Below are positions 1-4,640 of a stretch of 5,888 nucleotides of DNA, piece by piece. The stretch's first letter is position 1. Each line of letters starts with the position of its first letter. The stretch comes from Planctomycetaceae bacterium (GTDB lineage: Bacteria > Planctomycetota > Planctomycetia > Pirellulales > Thermoguttaceae). The DNA lies in contig WRMR01000327.1 of assembly GCA_009776995.1 (NCBI GenBank), positions 1-5,888 of the forward strand. Direction: 5' to 3'. Under the pieces are notes generated by a model. The model saw only the letters and a program-made list of their open reading frames with translations, did no database searches and was not told the origin of the DNA. Position numbers and translations under genes: made by a program.

Positions 1-104
1 GGCGAAACGAACATGCCAAGGGCATCCACTGGCAATTCACCACAGATGACGCACGAATCAAATTGGACTCCGTGTACCCGAAATTCCACTTCGATAACGA
101 ATGA
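1..104 (+). CDS. IS630-type transposase, C-terminal end only (cut by window edge)
   Basis: The reading frame from base 3 encodes about 33 residues ending at TGA 102-104. It includes the stretch HWQFTTDDARIKL followed by VYP, which matches from memory the conserved C-terminal tail of IS630-family (DDE) transposases, typically written NW-FTT-DARIKL--LYP. The catalytic DDE residues would lie upstream, outside the window, so I cannot say whether the element is intact. The gene runs convergently towards the minus-strand metal-binding protein. The right end of the insertion sequence should lie just after the stop, in the AT-rich stretch 105-140, but without the left end the terminal inverted repeat cannot be assigned. 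Confidence 0.7.
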   Translation, partial: RNEHAKGIHWQFTTDDARIKLDSVYPKFHFDNE

Positions 105-157
105 TTATATTTTTAGTCAACTTACAGTTTTAGCCTGGACAAGGCACTAGAGGTACG

Positions 158-179
158 ACCGAAGGCCGTAACCTTTGGT
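158..179. repeat. Short hairpin, 8-bp stem with CCGTAA loop
   Basis: ACCGAAGG at 158-165 pairs with CCTTTGGT at 172-179, with one G-T pair, around a six-base loop. It lies between the transposase stop and the larger inverted repeat at 207-268, and is probably part of the same decayed intergenic repeat. No T-run follows on either strand, so it is a poor intrinsic terminator. Confidence 0.5.
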
Positions 180-206
180 GTTGTTGGAACGGAATAGAAA
201 AGCAGT

Positions 207-268
207 CCTGAAAGGGCAAACAAAACAACCGGCAATGGATACCTTCATTTTGTTCAACACTTTCAGGG
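207..268. repeat. Imperfect inverted repeat overlapping the 3' end of the metal-binding gene
   Basis: CCTGAAAG at 207-214 is complementary to CTTTCAGG at 260-267. Further in, AACAAAA at 219-225 is complementary to TTTTGTT at 248-254, so the two arms fold into a long imperfect hairpin. The layout (CCTGAAAGGGC arm, ACAAAAC segment, weak inner arms) resembles palindromic intergenic repeats common in planctomycete genomes; the family link is from memory. The right arm contains the TGA stop and last codons of the minus-strand gene, so the repeat abuts or has trimmed that gene. It could act as a transcript end or processing structure between convergent genes. Confidence 0.55.
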
Positions 269-1264
269 TTGCGAATATGCCTCATCAATGAACGCGGTCA
301 AATCGCGCATCATTTTGAAGTAATCACGTTGTAAGGTCGAATGCGTGACCAGTTTTGCGCCGGTCAATTCGGCGGCTTTCTCAGCGGCGGAACGGTTAAA
401 CTCCGGTTGGACGAAAATGATGCGCACCTTGTCGTCCCGGGCAGTGCCAATCCAATCGGCCAGTGTGCGCGGCGTCGGCGACTTGCCATCGATTTCAATC
501 GCTTTCTGCACCAGCCCGAATTCGTCGCAGAAATAGCCGTAGGTCGGGTGATAGACGTAAATCGTTTTCCCTTGTAACGGAGCGAGTTTCTCGCGGATTT
601 CGGCCTGCAATTCAGTCAGGTCGGTTACGAACCGTTCACAATTCGTCTCATATTCCGCCTTGCCGTCCGGGTCGAGCGCAATGAGCGTGTCACGAATCGT
701 TTCCGCCTGCCGCTTGACCTGTGCGGGACTGACCCAGACATGAGGATCGACGCCGTCAATGCCACAATCACAGCCCGACGTGTGGGTATGATAATCGTGA
801 TCGCCATCATCACCTTCGTGATCACTGTGTCTGTGCGGGTCGGCACGCCGCAAATCGAGGTTGGTCCGCGTATCGACAATTTGTAATTTCGGGGCGATGC
901 TTGCGAGTTTCGGCAAGAGCGTCGTTTCCGCCGGGAAACCGACACGAAAAAACACGCGGCTACGGACAAGCTGTCTGATCTTGTCCGGCGTCGGCGTGTA
1001 GGTTTCCGGCTCGCGCCCGGCGGGAACCAACACCTCGACCGAAATGCGGTCGCCGCCGATGCGTTCGACAAAACAGGCCTGCGGGTCAATACTGACCACC
1101 ACACGCAACCGACCGTCATCGGGTTCCGGTTGCCAAAAATAACGTACCGCCACCGCGAAGATCACAATCATCACGAGAACGTCGAAAAGAATGAAGGCCG
1201 CAAAGAGTTTTTGATTTCTGTTCATGTGAAGGTGGAATGCTTGATCGGGAGGTTTGAAATCCAT
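263..1264 (-). CDS. Membrane-anchored zinc/manganese ABC transporter substrate-binding protein (ZnuA/TroA-like)
   Basis: Predicted 333-residue protein of the ZnuA/TroA cluster A-I family, which binds Zn2+ or Mn2+ outside the cytoplasmic membrane for an ABC importer. A hydrophobic segment at residues 20-43 with no lipobox suggests a signal anchor. Visible family features are the IGGD motif (69-72), the PTP motif (91-93), the His/Asp-rich metal loop (about 142-168, with Cys165 and Cys167), DPHVW with His175, YHPTYGYF with His239, and a C-terminal QPEF segment. Two of the usual four metal ligands look replaced: Glu87 stands where PHTYEP normally gives His, and the usual C-terminal Asp aligns near Ser309. 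Neither start has a Shine-Dalgarno site; Met14 (1225) sits closer to the membrane segment and is a credible alternative. No permease or ATPase gene is visible: downstream there are only repeats and the convergent transposase. Confidence 0.85.
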   Translation of the reverse strand: MDFKPPDQAFHLHMNRNQKLFAAFILFDVLVMIVIFAVAVRYFWQPEPDDGRLRVVVSIDPQACFVERIGGDRISVEVLVPAGREPETYTPTPDKIRQLVRSRVFFRVGFPAETTLLPKLASIAPKLQIVDTRTNLDLRRADPHRHSDHEGDDGDHDYHTHTSGCDCGIDGVDPHVWVSPAQVKRQAETIRDTLIALDPDGKAEYETNCERFVTDLTELQAEIREKLAPLQGKTIYVYHPTYGYFCDEFGLVQKAIEIDGKSPTPRTLADWIGTARDDKVRIIFVQPEFNRSAAEKAAELTGAKLVTHSTLQRDYFKMMRDLTAFIDEAYSQP

Positions 1265-1324
1265 GAGGTTTCATTCGATACGATGCAATATCAGGGCATT
1301 TTGCTCTACGACTGTGCAAAACAG

Positions 1325-1413
1325 GGCTTGCGCAAAAATAAGATGTTCGATTAATCAGAGCCGCGATGGTAACGGAGCGGTCATTCCGCTCGATGACTCT
1401 TGCGGCTTTGATT
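1325..1413 (-). repeat. Hairpin-plus-tail intergenic repeat, copy 1
   Basis: AATCAGAGCCGC at 1353-1364 is complementary to GCGGCTTTGATT at 1402-1413 with one G-T pair, and GAGCGG at 1375-1380 pairs with CCGCTC at 1386-1391, giving a cruciform-like hairpin. The adjoining bases 1325-1352 read, on the minus strand, TCGAACATCTT followed by a T-run and GCGCAAGCC. The same tail, with the same relation to a hairpin of the same family, occurs at 5714-5742. The module lies between the stop of the response regulator and the start of the metal-binding gene, both read on the minus strand, so the tail faces the downstream gene. Confidence 0.75.
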
Positions 1414-1459
1414 GAATTGGACAGGTGATGATTGTGCGACTCCCTGGATTTGGCCGGGA

Positions 1460-1849
1460 CTACCTGCTCATAACCCGTTTGATGGATTCGATCAGCATGT
1501 CCATCGGGAATGGTTTGCGGAGATATTCGTCCACGCCGAGTTGTTCGGCGTATTCGCGGTGGCGGTTGCCTTCGTTGGCCGTGACCATGATAATGCGCGT
1601 CGGACGCTTTTCAAGTTGACGCAAGGTTTCGAGGACGAGGAAACCGCTCCGTTTTGGCATCATCATATCGAGGATCATCAGGTCGAACTGCTGACGCTCG
1701 GCCAGTGCCAACCCTTGGCTGCCATCCCGGGCGGTCGTGACCTGATAGCCGTTCGCCTCGAGGGCGATGCGCATCGACTCCAGAATTTCCGGGTCATCGT
1801 CAACCAAAAGAACATGGGTTTTCGCTTCTGCGATGGGTTGGGATGTCAT
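1460..1849 (-). CDS. Single-domain response regulator (CheY-like receiver)
   Basis: A 129-residue stand-alone receiver domain with no output domain. The acidic pocket is Asp17-Asp18-Asp19, the phosphoacceptor is Asp61 in LMILDMMMP, the switch Thr is Thr90 in MVTAN, the aromatic switch is Tyr109 and the conserved Lys is Lys112 in RKPF. It should accept phosphate from a histidine kinase and act by protein contact rather than by binding DNA. The start chosen is the ATG at 1849, because TGGAGAG lies just upstream and because the family begins a few residues before the first beta strand; the longer open frame up to 1915 adds an unlikely Cys/Tyr/His-rich leader. No kinase or chemotaxis gene is nearby, so its partner is unknown. 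The metal-binding gene follows on the same strand about 196 bp further on, separated by a repeat, so co-transcription is uncertain. Confidence 0.93.
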   Translation of the reverse strand: MTSQPIAEAKTHVLLVDDDPEILESMRIALEANGYQVTTARDGSQGLALAERQQFDLMILDMMMPKRSGFLVLETLRQLEKRPTRIIMVTANEGNRHREYAEQLGVDEYLRKPFPMDMLIESIKRVMSR

Positions 1850-2236
1850 GAATCTCTCCAAAAGTGCTGTCGAACCATGCAACACACAATGATAAAATAT
1901 GAAAACACACACCAAGATACGTAGTTTACCACAAAATTCAAGTTTTCTACAAGTGCGATTTATACAAAATTTCCCAACTGTTCATAAGGGGGTTGGTAAA
2001 ATAATTAAATTGATGAAAGAAGATAAAATGCGGGAAATAGTATTATTTCCTTGATGTTCGGTTTTGTCCAGATCGGAACTCACGGTGTCTTCCAATCCGA
2101 AACCTGAAGCCTCATCCAGTACAACGTAATCTCCGCAACGATTTCAGCATCCCAAGACTTGTACGAAAACCACCGGGTGATACACTGGAAAATGGATCTG
2201 TCAAACACGCTTCCCCAATGAAAAGGATGGTGATTT
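1850..2236. other. AT-rich intergenic region between divergent genes, with a possible gene relic
   Basis: This 387-bp stretch separates the minus-strand regulator from the plus-strand small protein. The first half is strongly AT-rich and holds the candidate regulator promoter. Bases 2054-2221 are less AT-rich and read as one plus-strand frame of 55 codons interrupted by a single TGA at 2105-2107; the second half of that frame has mostly C or G at third positions. I do not recognise the translation. It may be a decayed gene or chance. No hairpin repeat like those elsewhere in the window was seen here. Confidence 0.4.
1923..1952 (-). promoter_or_regulatory. Candidate promoter of the response regulator gene
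   Basis: On the minus strand, TTGTAG (1952-1947) and TAAACT (1928-1923) are 18 bp apart, and TGG directly precedes the second box, giving an extended -10 form. The expected transcript start is about 65-70 bp before the ATG at 1849. Other AT-rich boxes nearby are possible, so this is only the best match by eye. Confidence 0.3.
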
Positions 2237-2410
2237 TTGGACAAGAAAGATAAAAAGAAAATGCAGGCGTATAATGCTCAGTTGCAACACAAAAAACAAC
2301 AACTCGCCGGTGAAAAACGCCAGCCGGACGATCCTGCCGCCATCGTGCAACTCGAAAAGGAGATCGCTGAACTCGAAGCAAAAATCAAATTTCTGAAAAA
2401 CGAAGGATGA
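2237..2410 (+). CDS. Small charged coiled-coil protein, 57 residues, TTG start
   Basis: Reading from TTG at 2237 gives MDKKDKKKMQAYNAQL and continues to TGA at 2408-2410. The N-terminus is Lys-rich; residues about 12-24 are Gln/Lys-rich; a DDP turn sits near residues 31-33; and residues 36-55 form a clear Leu/Ile heptad helix (QLEKEIAELEAKI). AAGGA at 2223-2227 lies 9 bases before the TTG, and a TGA at 2231-2233 closes the frame upstream, so TTG is the natural start; the internal ATG at 2261 would lose the basic head. It resembles short planctomycete proteins of unknown function that I recall with the same Lys-rich head, LAG turn and DDP-LE-EIA-LEA layout. Function is unknown. It ends about 40 bp before the next gene's likely promoter. 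Confidence 0.72.
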   Translation: MDKKDKKKMQAYNAQLQHKKQQLAGEKRQPDDPAAIVQLEKEIAELEAKIKFLKNEG

Positions 2411-2428
2411 TGAAATTCTTGTACGGGG

Positions 2429-2457
2429 GCTTCAACTCAAGGTTTCTGTGGTATAAT
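2429..2457 (+). promoter_or_regulatory. Likely sigma-70-type promoter of the aminotransferase gene
   Basis: TATAAT at 2452-2457 is a perfect -10 box preceded by TGG (2449-2451), an extended -10 motif. The -35 side is weak: GCTTCA at 2429-2434 at 17 bp, or TTCAAC at 2431-2436 at 15 bp. Transcription from it would give a leader of about 115-120 bases containing the hairpin at 2496-2568. Confidence 0.5.
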
Positions 2458-2495
2458 ATCAATAGATTAAAATTTATCGATTAGCCATCACTCAC

Positions 2496-2568
2496 TTTCT
2501 CGCAGTTGCACAGAAATCGTAAAGGTAATAATTGAAAAAAAAGCAATCTCTGCGGTCTCAGCGAGAAA
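2496..2568 (+). repeat. Inverted repeat in the aminotransferase leader
   Basis: TTTCTCGC at 2496-2503 pairs exactly with GCGAGAAA at 2561-2568, and CAGA at 2511-2514 can pair with TCTG at 2549-2552. The right arm reads CTCTGCGGTCTCAGCGAGAAA, like the CTCTGCG..CTCTGCG intergenic repeat seen in many bacterial genomes. The structure ends 13 bases before the start codon, in a leader with no Shine-Dalgarno site, so it might affect translation; no known riboswitch class is recognisable. Confidence 0.4.
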
Positions 2569-2581
2569 ATAATATAGCCTC

Positions 2582-3739
2582 ATGCGAAAATATCGCCTCT
2601 TAACTCCCGGCCCGACGCAAATCCCGGAGCAATCGTTGCTTGCGTTGGCCAAACAGGTGACGCATCATCGCACAGATGAAGCTTCGGCCTTGTACCGGAG
2701 TGTTATTTCGGGTTTGCAACAGGTATTTTGCACAAAAAACGATATTTACCTGTTGACAGGTTCCGGCACGGCGGCAATGGAAGCGGCGGTTACGAATTTT
2801 GCTACACGGGGCGAAAAAATCCTTGTATTATCATCTGGCAAATTTTCCGAACGCTGGGCCGACGTCGCCCGCGCGTTTGGGATGGAACCAATTTTGTACG
2901 AATTACCTTGGGGCAAACGCTTTCATCCCGCCGAAGTCAAAAGGCTACTTAACGCAAACGATGACATTGTTGCGGTTTATGGCACTTTATGCGAAACCAG
3001 CACCGGCGTCGGACATGACATCGAAGGTATTGGATGTGTTGTTCGGGAAACAAACGCTCTTTTCGTTGTCGATGGCATTAGCGCAACCGGAGCAGTCGAA
3101 TGTCGTTGCGACGACTGGGGAATCGACGTTTTGGTGGTCGGTTCGCAAAAGGCACTCATGGGGCTGCCCGGCACGGCAATGATTGCCGTCAGCGAAAAAG
3201 CCTGGAAAAAATGCGACAAGACGGAAAAACAGGCATTTTACTTCGACTTTGTGAAATACAAAAAGAACGACGCCGACTCGACCACGCCGTTTACAACGCC
3301 GAAATCGCAATTGGAGGTACTCGACCTCAACCTGAAACTGTTGCTTGAAGAAGGTATCACCACCGTTTGGACACGGACTGCCAAACTCGCCGCCGCAACC
3401 CGTGCCGGGTTCACCGCGATGGGTTTGCAATTGACAACGGCCTTTCCGTCCGACGCCATGACCGCCGCGTTCATTCCCGAATCCATTGACGCCAAGGCGT
3501 TTATGAAAACGCTTGAAAACCGTTTCGGCATCAAATTCGCCGGCGGTCAGGGTGATTGGAAAGGCAAGATTTTCCGCATGGCCCATTTCGGCCTGATCGA
3601 CGAATGCGACGTACTCGGCATATTGTGTGCCGTCGAACTGACGCTCAACAGCCTCGGCTTTGCCGTCCCGTTCGGTACGGCGGCCTCGGCGGCGGAGATG
3701 GTTTTTTCAACAAATGACGCAGATTGTCGCAGATGGTGA
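2582..3739 (+). CDS. Class V PLP aminotransferase, probable phosphoserine (or serine/alanine-glyoxylate) aminotransferase
   Basis: A 385-residue fold-type I PLP enzyme of the COG0075 type. It starts with the family signature RLLTPGPTQIP. The phosphate-binding SGTAAME loop is at 61-67, HHR at 28-30, ETSTGVGHDI at 138-147, Asp164 in VVDGISA contacts the PLP ring nitrogen, Lys190 in VGSQKALMGLPG forms the Schiff base, and Arg332 in FRMAHFG should bind the substrate carboxylate. In planctomycetes such enzymes sit beside SerA and probably convert 3-phosphohydroxypyruvate to phosphoserine; here SerA lies 0.9 kb downstream. Serine-pyruvate or alanine-glyoxylate activity cannot be excluded. No Shine-Dalgarno site precedes the ATG; the start is fixed by the N-terminal motif. 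The family ends near residue 375, and the last ten residues (STNDADCRRW) look like read-through into repeat-like DNA. Confidence 0.9.
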   Translation: MRKYRLLTPGPTQIPEQSLLALAKQVTHHRTDEASALYRSVISGLQQVFCTKNDIYLLTGSGTAAMEAAVTNFATRGEKILVLSSGKFSERWADVARAFGMEPILYELPWGKRFHPAEVKRLLNANDDIVAVYGTLCETSTGVGHDIEGIGCVVRETNALFVVDGISATGAVECRCDDWGIDVLVVGSQKALMGLPGTAMIAVSEKAWKKCDKTEKQAFYFDFVKYKKNDADSTTPFTTPKSQLEVLDLNLKLLLEEGITTVWTRTAKLAAATRAGFTAMGLQLTTAFPSDAMTAAFIPESIDAKAFMKTLENRFGIKFAGGQGDWKGKIFRMAHFGLIDECDVLGILCAVELTLNSLGFAVPFGTAASAAEMVFSTNDADCRRW

Positions 3740-3757
3740 TTTAGTAAGGAACTGATT

Positions 3758-3868
3758 ATGATTATAGGTATCGGTTTGCTTTTGATCGTTGCCGTGATGA
3801 TTGGCATTCCCATTTTGGCACTGATGATCTGGTTGATTATCGGCGGCAAAGGCAGGGGACAGGAGTAG
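3758..3868 (+). CDS. Single-helix membrane peptide, 36 residues
   Basis: The ATG at 3758 is preceded by AAGGA (3746-3750) with a 7-base spacer, one of the best ribosome sites in the window, and lies 18 bp after the aminotransferase stop, so the two are probably co-transcribed. The peptide begins MIIGIGLLLIVAVMIGIP, is almost wholly hydrophobic from residue 2 to 28, and ends with a basic GGKGRGQE tail before TAG, as expected for one transmembrane helix with the C-terminus in the cytoplasm. I know no family for it. After the TAG the same frame stays open for 46 more codons (separate entry). Coding status rests on the ribosome site, the helix and the spacing. Confidence 0.6.
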   Translation: MIIGIGLLLIVAVMIGIPILALMIWLIIGGKGRGQE

Positions 3869-4009
3869 TACAAAGTTATCCAATCGATCTGCAACGCCGT
3901 GCGTGCGGTCACCGACCTGAAAGTGCTTGAAAAACTGACTATCCTTGCCGCCAAGTGCAAATCGCTTGACGAGTTTAATCAAGCGATAAAAACGAAGGTC
4001 AAGGGATAA
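3869..4009 (+). pseudogene. Coding-like fragment, possible C-terminal remnant of a larger gene
   Basis: Directly after the TAG of the small membrane peptide, the same frame runs for 46 codons to TAA at 4007-4009. It ends ..VLEKLTILAAKCKSLDEF then NQAIKTKVKG. Codon third positions are rich in C and G and the residues form amphipathic helices, so it looks once-coding, but there is no ATG and no ribosome site. The pattern V-D---LE-L---A----SL-EF resembles the extreme C-terminus of Rpn/PD-(D/E)XK nuclease-like transposase proteins; that likeness is from memory and weak. Alternatives are a GTG-started small protein, or the distal part of a single protein if the TAG is a recent mutation or is read through. 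Confidence 0.35.
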
Positions 4010-4063
4010 GTAGGTGTCGAAAGTCATACTTCACAAGTGTAACATAGTTTGCAGCTTTTCAGC

Positions 4064-4236
4064 GGAATTGTTGGTTTGAAGTGACGAAAATGTCCTGCAA
4101 TCCATTAGGATTGCATCGCTCGGTAGAAAACGATGTCACCACCACTTCATTGCATTCCTACGGAATGCAATGTGGGGAAGGACGATACTGTTTCTACAGA
4201 GCGACACATCCCTACGGGATGCAAACCAACGATTCC
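4064..4236. repeat. Three-hairpin palindromic intergenic repeat, 173 bp
   Basis: The outer arms GGAATTGTTGGTTT (4064-4077) and AAACCAACGATTCC (4223-4236) are complementary at 13 of 14 positions. Inside, TCGCTCGGTAGAAAAC (4116-4131) is complementary to GTTTCTACAGAGCGA (4190-4204) apart from one mismatch and one unpaired base. Three local hairpins lie within: TGCAATCC/GGATTGCA (4096-4115, loop ATTA), an 11-bp stem CATTGCATTCC/GGAATGCAATG (4148-4172, loop TAC) and CATCCC/GGGATG (4207-4221, loop TAC). The GGTAGAAAACGATG and CCCTACGGGATGC segments match a widespread dispersed bacterial repeat that I recall being mis-translated as small proteins with HPYGMQ. The open frame across it (4081-4287) carries exactly that peptide and is not a gene. 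Confidence 0.85.
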
Positions 4237-4316
4237 TGTGGAACCATTACGAAAATACCAACTTTCACAAGCATTTGGCTGAAATGACGCCATGACTTGA
4301 AATTTAAGGTGCCACA

Positions 4317-4547
4317 ATGCTTTCCCATAACATTGTATTATTCGCAGTCAATACTTCTGAGCTTTATGGTCCATCCATTTTCAGCAGCATTATTGCCCTC
4401 GTATTACTTTTTGTATTGCCTCTTTGGTTGCTCTGCCGAAAACTCGGACTTAACCCATGGTTGAGTTTGCTTATTTTCGCACCGATTATCAATCTCGGTA
4501 TTTTTTGGATTCTTTATCTCATTGTTGACAAGCGACGCAAATATTGA
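4317..4547 (+). CDS. Small two-helix membrane protein, function unknown
   Basis: A 76-residue protein preceded by AAGGT at 4306-4310, 6 bases before the ATG. Residues about 20-38 (IFSSIIALVLLFVLPLWLL) and 49-68 (LSLLIFAPIINLGIFWILYL) are hydrophobic helices, joined by the short basic loop CRKLGLNPW and followed by a basic tail (DKRRKY). The layout helix, CRK-G--PW, helix with P--N, recalls small inner-membrane proteins of unknown function with the pattern ICRKAGFSPWLGLL..PLVN. By the positive-inside rule the loop and tail cannot both be strictly cytoplasmic with two helices unless one helix is a hairpin, so topology is unclear. It lies between the three-hairpin repeat and SerA (93 bp further on), and its base composition is more AT-rich than its neighbours, hinting at a separate history. 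Confidence 0.75.
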   Translation: MLSHNIVLFAVNTSELYGPSIFSSIIALVLLFVLPLWLLCRKLGLNPWLSLLIFAPIINLGIFWILYLIVDKRRKY

Positions 4548-4640
4548 TTCACAAACACCGGCGTCCAAGACGCACGGTTCAACTTTTGTTAAGAATAACC
4601 ATTTTTTCCATTTTGAAACCATCACAATAAGGACAATACC

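Noticed and set aside
1460..1915. Longer start for the response regulator at 1915
   Set aside because: The extra 22 residues are a Cys/Tyr/His-rich leader in AT-rich DNA with no ribosome site, while the ATG at 1849 has GGAGAG at good spacing and fits the family's usual N-terminus.
1412..1924. Plus-strand open frame (170 codons) opposite the response regulator
   Set aside because: The minus strand encodes a textbook receiver domain with all key residues; the plus-strand frame is its shadow.
2112..2381. Minus-strand open frame (89 codons)
   Set aside because: It overlaps the plus-strand TTG-started coiled-coil gene, which has a ribosome site and regular heptads; the antisense product is rich in Arg, Cys and Phe without pattern.
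2987..3586. Minus-strand open frame (199 codons) inside the aminotransferase
   Set aside because: It is a shadow of a clearly recognised PLP enzyme on the other strand; its translation is low-complexity and matches no family I know.
3547..4027. Two overlapping minus-strand frames (137 and 106 codons) across the aminotransferase end and the small membrane gene
   Set aside because: No ribosome sites and no family resemblance; the plus strand has a recognised gene end and a well-spaced ribosome site in the same interval.
4064..4236. CRISPR array or tRNA/riboswitch reading of the hairpin region
   Set aside because: There are no regularly spaced direct repeats and no tRNA cloverleaf or conserved riboswitch core; the structure is explained by inverted repeats.
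4081..4287. Plus-strand open frame translating to a protein with repeated YGMQ
   Set aside because: It runs straight through the three-hairpin repeat; the YGMQ motifs are translated CCTACGGGATGCA-type hairpin DNA, a known false gene.
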